The notes under the pieces: model-generated
The model's database searches: none
Told to the model about the DNA's origin: nothing
Seen by the model: the letters and a program-made list of their open reading frames with translations, nothing else
Translations under genes and position numbers: made by a program
Shown: piece after piece, positions 35,112 through 43,911 of the stretch
Numbering within the stretch: the stretch's first letter is position 1
Layout: every line of letters begins with the position of its first letter
NCBI GenBank assembly: GCA_020444045.1
Contig: JAHLLS010000001.1
Coordinates: 372,001 to 436,000, forward strand
Source: Deltaproteobacteria bacterium
Lineage (GTDB): Bacteria > Desulfobacterota > Desulfobacteria > Desulfobacterales > UBA5852
DNA: 64,000 nt
Reading direction: 5' to 3'

Positions 35112-36425
35112 ATGGCAAAACACGCAACTCCTTTGTTGGACCAGCTGGAAACTGGGCCGTGGCCCAGCTTCGTGTCCGACTTGAAGCAGCAAGCCGAAGT
35201 TCGCGCCAAAAACGAGGCTAACGTTGAATTTCAGATTCCCCAGGACGTGGTGGAAGACCTTCTGGGAATCTTAGAGCTTTCTTTTGAAGACGGCACCACC
35301 CACTGGAAGCATGGCGGTATCGTGGGCGTCTTCGGTTACGGCGGCGGCGTCATCGGCCGGTACTGCGACCAGCCCCAGAATTTCCCGGGCGTGGCCCATT
35401 TCCACACCATGCGCGTCAATCAGCCGGGTGGCAAATTCTACACCACCGAATACTTGCGCAACCTTTGCGACCTGTGGGATTTCCGCGGCAGCGGCATCAC
35501 CAATATGCACGGCTCCACCGGTGATATCATCTTCCTGGGCACTACCACCCCCCAGCTGGAAGAAATTTTTTACGAGCTGACGCATACCTATAACCAGGAC
35601 TTGGGCGGTTCCGGCTCCAACCTGCGGACCCCGGCCGACTGTGTGGGCGCGGCCCGCTGTGAATATGCCTGCTACGACACCCAGGCACTGTGCTACACCC
35701 TGACCCAGGAATACCAGGACGAACTCCATCGCCCGGCCTTCCCTTATAAATTCAAGTTTAAATTTGACGGCTGCCCCAACTGCTGCGTGGCCTCCATCGC
35801 CCGGTCCGACCTGTCCTTCATCGGCACCTGGCGAGACGACATCAAGATCGACCAGGAAGCGGTTCAGGCTTACATCGGCGGCGAATTTCCGTCCAACGGC
35901 GGCGCCCACTCCGGCCGCGACTGGGGTCCGTTCGACATCCAGAAGGAAGTCATCGATCTGTGCCCCACCAAATGCATGTGGATGGAAGACGGCAAACTGA
36001 AGATCGACAACAAGGAATGCACCCGCTGCATGCACTGCATCAACGTCATGCCGCGTGCCCTGCACATCGGCGACGACCGCGGCGCCTCCATGCTGGCCGG
36101 CGCCAAGGCCCCCATCCTCGACGGTGCCCAGATGGGCTCCCTGCTGGTTCCCTTCATCAAGGTGGAAGATCCCTACGACGAGATCAAGGAAGTCATCGAA
36201 TCGGTCTGGGATTGGTGGATGGAAGAAGGCAAGAACCGCGAACGTCTCGGCGAGCTCATGAAACGTCAGGGCTTCCAGAAACTGCTCGAGGCCACCGGAA
36301 TCGATCCGGTGCCGCAGCATGTTAAAGAACCGCGCTCCAACCCCTACATCTTCTGGAAAGAAGACGAGGTGGAAGGCGGCTGGGACCGTGACATTAATGA
36401 GTACCGTAAACACCATCAGAGATAA
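35112..36425 (+). CDS. dsrA: dissimilatory sulfite reductase alpha subunit
   Basis: DsrA and DsrB form the siroheme-[4Fe-4S] enzyme that reduces sulfite in the cytoplasm during sulfate respiration. The 437-residue protein has the cluster cysteines C177 and C183 (CVGAARC) and the CPNCC set around 221-225. The inserted ferredoxin domain follows, with CPTKC and then ECTRCMHCINVMP. The classical PCR-target region (HWKHGGIVGVFGYGGGVIGRYCDQP) is close to that of Desulfosarcina-type sulfate reducers, supporting the reductive, not oxidative, enzyme. Codon use is strongly biased to C-ending codons, as expected for high expression. Confidence 0.98.
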   Translation: MAKHATPLLDQLETGPWPSFVSDLKQQAEVRAKNEANVEFQIPQDVVEDLLGILELSFEDGTTHWKHGGIVGVFGYGGGVIGRYCDQPQNFPGVAHFHTMRVNQPGGKFYTTEYLRNLCDLWDFRGSGITNMHGSTGDIIFLGTTTPQLEEIFYELTHTYNQDLGGSGSNLRTPADCVGAARCEYACYDTQALCYTLTQEYQDELHRPAFPYKFKFKFDGCPNCCVASIARSDLSFIGTWRDDIKIDQEAVQAYIGGEFPSNGGAHSGRDWGPFDIQKEVIDLCPTKCMWMEDGKLKIDNKECTRCMHCINVMPRALHIGDDRGASMLAGAKAPILDGAQMGSLLVPFIKVEDPYDEIKEVIESVWDWWMEEGKNRERLGELMKRQGFQKLLEATGIDPVPQHVKEPRSNPYIFWKEDEVEGGWDRDINEYRKHHQR

Positions 36426-36437
36426 GGGGGACGCACC

Positions 36438-37583
36438 ATGGCATTTGTTTCTTCAGGTTACAATCCTGACAAACCGATGGAAAACCGGATCACCGACATT
36501 GGTCCGCGCAAATACGACGAGTTCTATCCGCCCGTTATCGCCAAGAATAAGGGCAAATGGCTTTATCACGAATACCTGAAACCGGGTGTTTTGGTCCACG
36601 TGGCCGAATCCGGCGACAAGGTATTTACGGTTCGCTGCGGCGGCGCGCGCCTCATGAGCACCACCCACATCCGTGAAATCTGTGAAATTGCCGAAAAACA
36701 CTGTGACGGCCATCTGCGCTTCACCACCCGCAACAACATCGAGTTCATGGTGGACAGCCAGGACAAAGTGGAGCCTCTGGTCAAGGATCTGGAAAGCCGC
36801 AAGTTTAAAGGCGGCAGCTTCAAGTTCCCGATCGGCGGTACCGGCGCCGGTATTTCCAATATTGTCCACACCCAGGGCTGGATCCACTGCCACACCCCGG
36901 CCACGGACGCTTCCGGTACGGTCAAGTCCACCATGGACGAAGTCTTTGCCGATTTCCAGAACCATCGTATGCCGGCCCACTTGCGCATTTCCATGGCCTG
37001 TTGCCTGAACATGTGCGGCGCCGTGCACTGCTCGGATATCGCCATCCTCGGCTACCATCGCAAACCGCCCATGCTGGATCACGAGTATCTGGACAAAATG
37101 TGCGAAATCCCGCTGGCGATTGCGGCCTGCCCCACCGCGGCCATCAAACCGGCCAAGGTCGAAATCAACGGTCAGAAGGTCAACAGTGTGGCGGTCAAAG
37201 AAGAACGCTGCATGTTCTGTGGCAACTGCTACACCATGTGCCCCTCCATGCCCCTTTCCGACAAGGAAGGTGACGGCATCGTGCTGATGGTGGGTGGCAA
37301 GGTGTCCAACCGCATCAGCGCACCCAAGTTCTCCAAGGTGGTTGTGGCCTTCCAGCCCAACAACACCCCGCGCTGGCCGGAAATGACCACCGTCATCAAG
37401 AAGATCATCGAGACCTACGCAGGCGACGCCAACAAATACGAGCGTCTGGGTGAGTGGGCCGAGCGTATCGGCTGGGAGCGGTTCTTCGACAAATGCGAAC
37501 TGCCGTTCACGCATCACCTGATTGATGATTTCCGTGATCCGGCTTACTACACCTGGCGTCAGACAAGCCAGTTCAAGTTCTAA
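36438..37583 (+). CDS. dsrB: dissimilatory sulfite reductase beta subunit
   Basis: The 381-residue partner of DsrA, 12 bases downstream of it with a GGGGG-type site. It carries its own siroheme-type cysteines ([11 protein letters not shown], near 188-198) and a ferredoxin domain ([11 protein letters not shown], then [17 protein letters not shown]). In the alpha2beta2 enzyme the beta subunit holds the catalytically active siroheme. DsrB length and sequence ([30 protein letters not shown]) are standard. Confidence 0.98.
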   Translation: MAFVSSGYNPDKPMENRITDIGPRKYDEFYPPVIAKNKGKWLYHEYLKPGVLVHVAESGDKVFTVRCGGARLMSTTHIREICEIAEKHCDGHLRFTTRNNIEFMVDSQDKVEPLVKDLESRKFKGGSFKFPIGGTGAGISNIVHTQGWIHCHTPATDASGTVKSTMDEVFADFQNHRMPAHLRISMACCLNMCGAVHCSDIAILGYHRKPPMLDHEYLDKMCEIPLAIAACPTAAIKPAKVEINGQKVNSVAVKEERCMFCGNCYTMCPSMPLSDKEGDGIVLMVGGKVSNRISAPKFSKVVVAFQPNNTPRWPEMTTVIKKIIETYAGDANKYERLGEWAERIGWERFFDKCELPFTHHLIDDFRDPAYYTWRQTSQFKF

Positions 37584-37613
37584 GCCGACCTTGAGGAATG
37601 CACGCTAATCGCA

Positions 37614-37640
37614 GGAGCATCCCCGTTCAGGGGGTGCTCC
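37614..37640 (+). other. dsrB-dsrD intergenic hairpin
   Basis: GGAGCATCCCC (37614-37624) pairs with GGGGGTGCTCC (37630-37640), about 11 pairs with one wobble and a 5-base loop. No T-run follows, so it is unlikely to be a terminator. It may stabilise the 3' end of dsrAB mRNA relative to dsrD. Confidence 0.55.
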
Positions 37641-37665
37641 GGAGTTCCATGAAAGAAGGTACATT

Positions 37666-37905
37666 ATGGACTATGAAGAGGCGAAAACGACAATCGTCGA
37701 AGCGTTGACCAAGAAACTCAAAACAAAGAGCAAGTTCTACTTCAACGATTTGTCCAAGATTCTCGAAATGAAACCGCGCGAGGCCAAGAAGATCGTGAAC
37801 AAGCTCGTGGAAGAAGGTGTTCTGGAATACTGGTCTAGCGGCAGCACCTCCATGTACGGCATGCCGGGCACCGGCAAACAGGCGGGCGCCGAGCACGAAG
37901 ACTAA
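37666..37905 (+). CDS. dsrD: DsrD, small winged-helix protein
   Basis: DsrD is a 79-residue protein found next to dsrAB in reductive sulfate reducers and used as a marker for that direction; it is reported to stimulate sulfite reductase. The sequence is a winged-helix-like fold (VEALTKKLKTKSKFYFNDLS, then KPREAKKIVNKLVEEGVLEYW), highly charged, without membrane or signal segments. GAAGGT precedes the ATG. Confidence 0.95.
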   Translation: MDYEEAKTTIVEALTKKLKTKSKFYFNDLSKILEMKPREAKKIVNKLVEEGVLEYWSSGSTSMYGMPGTGKQAGAEHED

Positions 37906-37942
37906 TTCGCTGCCTGTCAGATGACGGAATTGATTCGATGAT

Positions 37943-37981
37943 CCGGCGGTTGCAGCAACGCCGCCGGAGACGGTGGTTTTT
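37943..37981 (+). terminator. partial terminator between dsrD and dsrN
   Basis: CCGGCGGTTG (from 37943) pairs with CAACGCCGCCGG (to 37967) with one bulge; nine bases later comes a run of five T residues. The gap makes it a weak terminator, which could lower expression of dsrN relative to dsrABD. Confidence 0.4.
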
Positions 37982-38088
37982 ACACTCAAGGCGAAAGGTG
38001 GGAGGGGTTGATTCTACTCCTGCTCTTCGCCTTTGTGCTTTTAAACGGACATTGGCGCTGAAACATTTTTTCTCCATAAGGTTACAGC

Positions 38089-39504
38089 ATGCCTAACGAA
38101 GCGGAACCATTGCCGGGAATCGTGGTGGGCGCCCTGCGGGGCGGGTCCGGTAAGACGATTGTGTCCATCGGACTGATTGCCGCCCTGTCATCCGCCGGAC
38201 ACCGGGTGGCGCCCTTCAAAAAGGGGCCGGATTATATTGACGCCGGGTGGCTATCCCTGGCCGCCGGCGAACGACCCTGCTACAATCTGGACACCTTTCT
38301 GATTGCCGCGCCAGGCATTCGGCGGACCTACGCCACCCATAGCCACGGTTGTGATCTGGCGATCATCGAAGGCAATCGCGGCATCTATGACTGCATCGAC
38401 ACCCATGGCGAAACCAGTACGGCCGAATTGTCCAAACTGCTGGGCCTTCCCATCCTGCTGATCATCGACGGCACCAAAACCACGCGGACCATGGCGGCCG
38501 TTGTTTCGGGCTGCAGCATGTTCGATCCGGCGGTACGGATTCGCGGCGTGATTCTCAATCGCATCGCCGGTGCCCGACACGAAAGCATTCTGCGGCGCAG
38601 CATCGAAGAGCATTGCGGGGTTCCGGTTCTGGGCGCCATTCCCAAGCTGCGCCAACAAAGTTTTCCCGAGCGCCACATGGGGTTGGTGCCGACACCGGAG
38701 CACGGGTGGGCAAAGGCTTCCATCGATGCAGCGGCAGCGGTGGCGCGTGAGCATATCGATCTCGAGGCCGTGATCCGCATGGCGCATGAGACGGAACCTT
38801 TCCTGGTGGAACCGCAAAGTATGGCCGGGCAGGGGGAGGGTGTTGACGCTTTCCCCGCAAGTGCCCCGACCATTGCTGTCTTAAGGGACAGCGCGTTTCA
38901 GTTCTACTATCCTGAAAACCTGGAAGCCCTGGAGGCGGCCGGGGCCCGCTTGATCTTCGTCAGTCCCCTGGCAACCGACACCCTTCCGGACATCGACGGC
39001 ATGTACATCGGCGGCGGATTTCCCGAAACCCATGCCGACGAGCTGTCCCGCAACCAAGCGTTTCGCGACCGCCTGAAATTTTTGGCGGAAGACGGCATGC
39101 CGATTTATGCGGAATGTGGCGGCTTGATGTATTTGGGGGAACACCTCGTTCTGGACGGGAAACCGTATGACATGGCCGGCATCCTGCCGGTAACTTTCGG
39201 GTTTTCCAAGCGCCCCCAGGGACACGGCTATACCATTCTGGAAGTCACCGGGAAGAACCCCTATTTCCGGCGGGGCATGACCCTCAAAGGGCACGAATTC
39301 CACTATTCCAGCGTGCTGGAATGGAAGGGGTCGGAGGACGATCTAGCCTACCGCATGGTGCGGGGCACCGGTCTGATCGATGGCAAAGATGGCCTGTGCT
39401 ATAAAAATGTTCTGGCCACCTACACCCACCTGCATGCCGCCGGCACACCGGAATGGGCCTCCTCCCTAACAGCAAAAGCCCGGGAGTACCAGGCCGGCAA
39501 ATAA
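38089..39504 (+). CDS. dsrN: cobyrinate a,c-diamide synthase family protein (DsrN type)
   Basis: A 471-residue CbiA-type amidotransferase. In dsr loci this gene is called dsrN and is thought to amidate siroheme to the sirohydrochlorin-amide form used by DsrAB; the family founder amidates cobyrinic acid. The N-terminal P-loop/dethiobiotin-synthase-like domain has LRGGSGKTIVSIGL (13-26) and FKKGPDYIDAGW. The C-terminal class I glutaminase-like domain has the nucleophile Cys in YAECGGLMYLGE (near 344). It follows dsrD by 183 bases. A role in cobalamin synthesis instead cannot be ruled out, but no other cob/cbi gene is near. Confidence 0.88.
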   Translation: MPNEAEPLPGIVVGALRGGSGKTIVSIGLIAALSSAGHRVAPFKKGPDYIDAGWLSLAAGERPCYNLDTFLIAAPGIRRTYATHSHGCDLAIIEGNRGIYDCIDTHGETSTAELSKLLGLPILLIIDGTKTTRTMAAVVSGCSMFDPAVRIRGVILNRIAGARHESILRRSIEEHCGVPVLGAIPKLRQQSFPERHMGLVPTPEHGWAKASIDAAAAVAREHIDLEAVIRMAHETEPFLVEPQSMAGQGEGVDAFPASAPTIAVLRDSAFQFYYPENLEALEAAGARLIFVSPLATDTLPDIDGMYIGGGFPETHADELSRNQAFRDRLKFLAEDGMPIYAECGGLMYLGEHLVLDGKPYDMAGILPVTFGFSKRPQGHGYTILEVTGKNPYFRRGMTLKGHEFHYSSVLEWKGSEDDLAYRMVRGTGLIDGKDGLCYKNVLATYTHLHAAGTPEWASSLTAKAREYQAGK

Positions 39505-39505
39505 A

Positions 39506-39540
39506 AAAGGCGGGAGAAACGTTTCCGTTTCCCCGCCTTT
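39506..39540. terminator. bidirectional terminator between dsrN and cytochrome c3
   Basis: AAAGGCGGG-A-GAAACG (39506-39521) pairs with CGTTTC-C-CCGCCTTT (39526-39540), a long hairpin with A and T residues at its base serving both converging genes. Confidence 0.75.
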
Positions 39541-39566
39541 AATCGGTCAAGCCGCACGAGCCAGGC

Positions 39567-40049
39567 TTATTTGGTCTTGGGATGGCACTTGGTGCAGGAT
39601 GTCGGTGCGGCCTTTGATTTGTTTTCCTTGTTCCAGGTCTTGTGGCAGCTGATGCAGTTATCATGGATGGCTTCGGCATGGTATTCCCGGGCCAGTTTGT
39701 CGGTCTCGTCTTTTTTAAGCTTCTTGGTTTTCCATTCCTTCTTGACGTCCTTGGGCACCTGGCCAGGGATCTTGTGGCACTCGATACAGCCTTTTACGTC
39801 ATCGCCTGCTTTGAGATCTGCCAGGGGTTGACCCTTGTCATCGTGGTGGCAGTCTCCACAAGTCGCGCCGTAGTCGGTGGCATGCTTCGTGTGCGAAAAC
39901 TCGACGATGCCTTTGGTGTGCTCCGAATAGGCTGGGTTTTCCATTTTAATGACGTCGACGACCTGGGTGCCGGCCTGAATACTTCCTGCCAAGAATACAC
40001 AGGCAATGCCTACCAGCGTGAGTGTGAATAAAAGCGTTTTGAGCTTCAT
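39567..40049 (-). CDS. periplasmic tetraheme cytochrome c3
   Basis: The start is the ATG at 40049; AAGGAGG lies 12 bases before it, and the frame's earlier ATG would swallow that site. Residues 1-26 are a signal peptide (LLFTLTLVGIACVFLAGSIQA). The mature 134-residue protein has four CxxCH motifs: CGDCHH, CIECHK, CISCHK and CTKCHP. Upstream His (EFSHTKHATDYG) gives axial ligands as in class III type I c3 cytochromes. These shuttle electrons from periplasmic hydrogenases and formate dehydrogenases to membrane complexes in sulfate reducers. Convergent with the dsr operon; not part of it. Confidence 0.93.
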   Translation of the reverse strand: MKLKTLLFTLTLVGIACVFLAGSIQAGTQVVDVIKMENPAYSEHTKGIVEFSHTKHATDYGATCGDCHHDDKGQPLADLKAGDDVKGCIECHKIPGQVPKDVKKEWKTKKLKKDETDKLAREYHAEAIHDNCISCHKTWNKENKSKAAPTSCTKCHPKTK

Positions 40050-40262
40050 AGGACCCTTGTACCTCCTTCCAAAAAGGTTAGTCATCCTTCATCCCCAAGC
40101 TGTTCTCTCTAACAGATCCCGCTAACGCTGTCAATGCTCGAAGCCTCGCCAGGCGCGGTTTTAAGCAGAATTTGTCGGATAGGAAAAAGCCAAGTTCAAT
40201 CGGTATGACGAGGGAGCAGGGAGATTTGTTGACATGGTCGAATGTTTTTTCCCGCGTTGGGA

Positions 40263-41990
40263 TCAAACGACGTCGAGTTCGGTCGCGACGATGGCAACCA
40301 GGGCCTGGTGGTCGCCGCGAAAATCCTCCAGGCGTTGCAGCAGGGGCGCGATGCGCTGCTCTTCCTGCGACACGTATTCATAGAGCGGCAGGAAATTGCG
40401 GTCGATGTCATCATAGATCAGGCTGAGGCGTTGGGACATCCGTTCGGTCAGTTCCGCTTCAAATCGATTTTTCCCTTCGGTCAGGCCCTCATTGAACTGT
40501 TGTATGAGGCGTCCCTTGCGCACAAACAAAACGCCACCAGCCAAAAAGAGGCCGACCCCGGTCAGCAGGCCGCCTGTAATGTCAAAAAACAAACCATGGG
40601 TGACGGTCAGCAGAAAGGCTCCGAGGGCGGTCAAGGCACTGCCGCCCACCAGCGATGGCGCAAGGTTGTCGGAGTTTTTAACTGCAGCCTCAGCAAAATG
40701 GTCCTCCATAACAGATTCGGCCATTTTGGTCCGCACGGTGGCAATGACTTCCTGCCGGCGTCGGTCGATCTTCAGGAGCAGATCATCTTCGCGCAGCCGG
40801 TGCCCCTTGACGTCATCGAGTTCATCCAGCAGATATTTGAGCAGCTGGTGCAATCCTTCCAGAAAATGGTCGGCGCCTTCCTCGGCCAAGGTTTCCATTT
40901 TGGCTTTGAGGGTACTTTCGAATTCGCTCTGAAGGTCCCCCAGCCAGTTTTTTACGGAGGACTTTCGGCCTAATGTGGAGCGAATGGATTTCTGAAACAA
41001 TTTTCCGAGGGACAGTCCTTCGCGGAACCGATCCGTCGCTTGCTTGGCGGCCGCATCATAGGCGGCGCCCAACTGCTGGACCAAGGTGCGCAGTTCGTAG
41101 GCCGATTGTTGATGACCGCTTTCCAGGCGGGTGCGGATCGTCTCGACAACAGCCTTATCGGCCTTGAATTGCTCCCGACGTTGGGCCAGCGCCAGGTCGA
41201 CCTGCTCCAGGATCTGGTTTGTGGTTTCCAGGATTGATTCCAGCTTGAGGCGGTAATGGCGCCCCCCCGTGACGGTCTGGCGAATGAACTGGCGAACCTC
41301 GTCAAAACCGCTGGCGGGCTGTTGCTGAAGCTCCCGTTCAGCTGAAGTGGCAAAAATCTGCGGCGTTTCGATACCTTTATGGATAGCCAGGTCACGAACG
41401 CGGGCCATGTTGGTTTCGATCTCATCCGGGCGGGCCAGATCAGCTTGCTGGAGAATAAAAACAGTCCGTTTGCGCCAGTCTTCACGGATATAATCGAGCA
41501 AATCCCAGGCCGACTGGGTGTAAGGGTTTTTGGCCTGGAAAACCATTAAAACGAGATCGCTGTTGGGAATGAAATTGCGTGTGATTTCCTGATGGTTTTC
41601 GATCACCGTGTTGGTACCGGGGGTGTCGACGATGGCGATGGTTTTCAGAATGGTCAGGGGGCGGGCGATCTTTTTCAAAAAGGGCCGGACACTATCTTCA
41701 TAGGGGCGGTCGCCATAGACGATTTCCTGGATCACATCGGTACAGGGGGCGGCATCGACCGGGCAGATGTTTTCGCCGAGCAGGGCGTTGATAAAACTGC
41801 TTTTACCGGATTTCACCTCACCGACGACGACGAACAGAAAGGGTTCGTTCAGTCCTGAGCGGAGATCGCTAACAATCGAGGGCAGCGATGTGCTTCCCAT
41901 GTCGTTGATATAGCCATGCAGATCCTTGAGAAAACCTTCCAGGCGATCTTTGAGAATGACGAAGCGGTCATCAATGATGGGTTGTCGCAT
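40263..41990 (-). CDS. bacterial dynamin-like GTPase
   Basis: A 575-residue dynamin-superfamily protein. G1 is GEVKSGKSS (near 57), G2 a Thr in PCTDVIQEI, G3 DTPGTN (near 121), and the G4 position reads LQQADLA, a non-canonical N/TKxD. Long helical regions follow (about 230-430). Near the C-terminus two hydrophobic segments (LVGGSALTALGAFLLTV and GLLTGVGLFLAGGVLFV) form a membrane hairpin or paddle, flanked by a final coiled region. Bacterial dynamins bind and remodel membranes. It is monocistronic. No partner dynamin gene is next to it. Confidence 0.85.
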   Translation of the reverse strand: MRQPIIDDRFVILKDRLEGFLKDLHGYINDMGSTSLPSIVSDLRSGLNEPFLFVVVGEVKSGKSSFINALLGENICPVDAAPCTDVIQEIVYGDRPYEDSVRPFLKKIARPLTILKTIAIVDTPGTNTVIENHQEITRNFIPNSDLVLMVFQAKNPYTQSAWDLLDYIREDWRKRTVFILQQADLARPDEIETNMARVRDLAIHKGIETPQIFATSAERELQQQPASGFDEVRQFIRQTVTGGRHYRLKLESILETTNQILEQVDLALAQRREQFKADKAVVETIRTRLESGHQQSAYELRTLVQQLGAAYDAAAKQATDRFREGLSLGKLFQKSIRSTLGRKSSVKNWLGDLQSEFESTLKAKMETLAEEGADHFLEGLHQLLKYLLDELDDVKGHRLREDDLLLKIDRRRQEVIATVRTKMAESVMEDHFAEAAVKNSDNLAPSLVGGSALTALGAFLLTVTHGLFFDITGGLLTGVGLFLAGGVLFVRKGRLIQQFNEGLTEGKNRFEAELTERMSQRLSLIYDDIDRNFLPLYEYVSQEEQRIAPLLQRLEDFRGDHQALVAIVATELDVV

Positions 41991-42124
41991 GAAGCCATGT
42001 TCTCCCGGCGGGTTTGTAGCGTCACCATTGCAGGCTATGCCACGAAAAGAAAAAAGGCAAAGTAAATTTAGGGTAAGAACGCAGCGTGCTTCCCGGGGGC
42101 GACAGCGGCGGTGCGTCCGGTTCG

Positions 42125-43879
42125 TCAGTTGTTATTGACATTGCGCGAAGCGTCGGAATCGTCCATGAGCGCTAGGGTGTTGCGGTAGAGCCGGGGGCTC
42201 ACCCGGGCAAAGCGGTCGTAATCGGCCATCAGCTCCAGCCCGGGAACCAGGGCCCGGACCACCGGAATGGAGAGGTCCCGGCGGGTCAGGTCCACATAGA
42301 CAGGATGCTGCTGATTCGCGGCCAGCAGGGTTTCAAGTCGTTGAAGGTCGGCCGCCATGCTGCCGGAGGAATAGTCCGGCAGCGCTTCGAGATAGCGAAC
42401 CGGCAGATCGGCCGGTCCGGGACGAGAGGCGGGACCGTGGGGATACGGATAGGGTGTCTCGGTCAGTGCCGATAGGGCGGCCTGCCACCCGGCGAAATGG
42501 GCGCTGGTGCCTTTGGCGAGCTCATCAGGGCCGGGGCCGTATACAAAGCATTTGTAACAGGGAACACCCAGCCCGGTGCGGCAGTCCTGGAAGATGACGT
42601 CGATGCCGCGTTGGCGGTAGTCCGCCAGCAGACTGCCGACGGCGGCGTCCCGTGACGCCAATCGAAAACAGTGTTTGCCGTTAAACAGCGATACCGCTTC
42701 GGCGTCCCGCTCGATGCATTCCAAGAGCGCGTGGAACTTGGCCTGGGCCAGCGTACCGCCGGCAGCGAGACCGGTAGAGCCGAGTCCGCTGAAAAGATCG
42801 ATTTCATCCAGGTTGGAAAACAGAAACACGGCCTGGAACGGCACCAGGATGGCCGCCGGATCGCCGGAACCACTGGCCGATTCGCCTTGGATCCAGTAAA
42901 GCGGTTGGTCTTCGTATGGGACTTCCAGGCCTAAGGCGTTCGGGTTCAAGGCGTGAAGCCCCTTAGCGGTAAGTTCCGACAAACGCGCCCGCCGCAAACG
43001 ATGATCCTGGGCCGTGTCGGGAAGTCTGCCATCCACGACCGAGGTGAAGGAAGAACAGCGTTCCACGATTTCCATGGCGCAGGAGGCCCGGGCGCGTTCC
43101 AGGCTCAACCCCTTGCCATAGGAGGTTTGCAGGCCGCTGAAATGATAGCGATGCCGATCCTGTCGGACCTGGACCTGCATCTGCCAGCGGCGCAGTAGGG
43201 CCACCGGGCTAAGGGAGCTTTCGTGCCGCATCTCGGTTTCCGCTAGGATGCCTAACCGTTCCAGCCCCTGCATCGCCGTGTCATAAACCGTTTTAAAATC
43301 TGGCAGTTCGAGAGAAGTCGCCCTGGCCTGAGGTGAAGGGGAAACATTGTCCAAAGAGATCCACGCCCTGGCGTGGTCCTGCGCATACAGTGGCGGCAGG
43401 TGCGTTTCGGACAGCGGCGGCAAGGGCTGGTGATGCTGCAGGTTGCGTTTCAGGAGGGCCGTCCATTGCCGGTGGCGGCCCTGGTCGGCGAGATGTTCCG
43501 ACCGCAAGATCAACAACGGTGAGTCCGGCCGGTAAACGGACCACATTTCAGGCGTGAATCGGTCCCGCAGCGGCATCAGGGCTTCGCTGGTAAGGGCCGC
43601 TTCCATCAGTAACGTCGTCAAAACAGGATTCGGGCCTGCCGTTGCGGTCATTTCCTGCACCTGGTCCAAGGGCATATCCATCACCAGCTGCAACCCGTAA
43701 CGATGCATGAAGGTATCGTTGGGGTGATCGCGCAGATAGGCCAGGGTCTCCTCGAAACCAGGCGTATTCTTGGGGACGGGCATGAAATAACCCGTGGCCG
43801 CCTGGGTTTGCATCAGGCGCAGTTCATAGGACAGGGCGGGAGCGTCTTCAGGGCGGTCCGGCGAAATGGGGTGTGTCAT
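42125..43879 (-). CDS. YcaO-domain protein with N-terminal extension
   Basis: A 584-residue protein. The C-terminal about 380 residues are a YcaO fold, an ATP-dependent cyclodehydratase/thioamide-forming superfamily. It is visible as SYGKGLSLERARASCAMEIVER (near 265) and GLAAGGTLAQAKFHALLECIERDA (near 385), with Glu residues placed for Mg-ATP binding. The N-terminal about 210 residues are helical and unassigned. No RiPP precursor peptide, dehydrogenase or TfuA partner is adjacent; its downstream neighbour on the other side is tatC. It does not end in the PxPxP motif of azoline-forming YcaO enzymes. The substrate is unknown. Confidence 0.8.
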   Translation of the reverse strand: MTHPISPDRPEDAPALSYELRLMQTQAATGYFMPVPKNTPGFEETLAYLRDHPNDTFMHRYGLQLVMDMPLDQVQEMTATAGPNPVLTTLLMEAALTSEALMPLRDRFTPEMWSVYRPDSPLLILRSEHLADQGRHRQWTALLKRNLQHHQPLPPLSETHLPPLYAQDHARAWISLDNVSPSPQARATSLELPDFKTVYDTAMQGLERLGILAETEMRHESSLSPVALLRRWQMQVQVRQDRHRYHFSGLQTSYGKGLSLERARASCAMEIVERCSSFTSVVDGRLPDTAQDHRLRRARLSELTAKGLHALNPNALGLEVPYEDQPLYWIQGESASGSGDPAAILVPFQAVFLFSNLDEIDLFSGLGSTGLAAGGTLAQAKFHALLECIERDAEAVSLFNGKHCFRLASRDAAVGSLLADYRQRGIDVIFQDCRTGLGVPCYKCFVYGPGPDELAKGTSAHFAGWQAALSALTETPYPYPHGPASRPGPADLPVRYLEALPDYSSGSMAADLQRLETLLAANQQHPVYVDLTRRDLSIPVVRALVPGLELMADYDRFARVSPRLYRNTLALMDDSDASRNVNNN

Positions 43880-43911
43880 TGGGGCGACCGTTTCGGTTGT
43901 CGCGGCTCAAT

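Noticed and set aside
35271-37517. Two frames of about 380 and 354 codons on the minus strand of dsrA and dsrB
   Set aside because: Mirror frames of strongly biased, highly expressed genes; no start signals or domain features.
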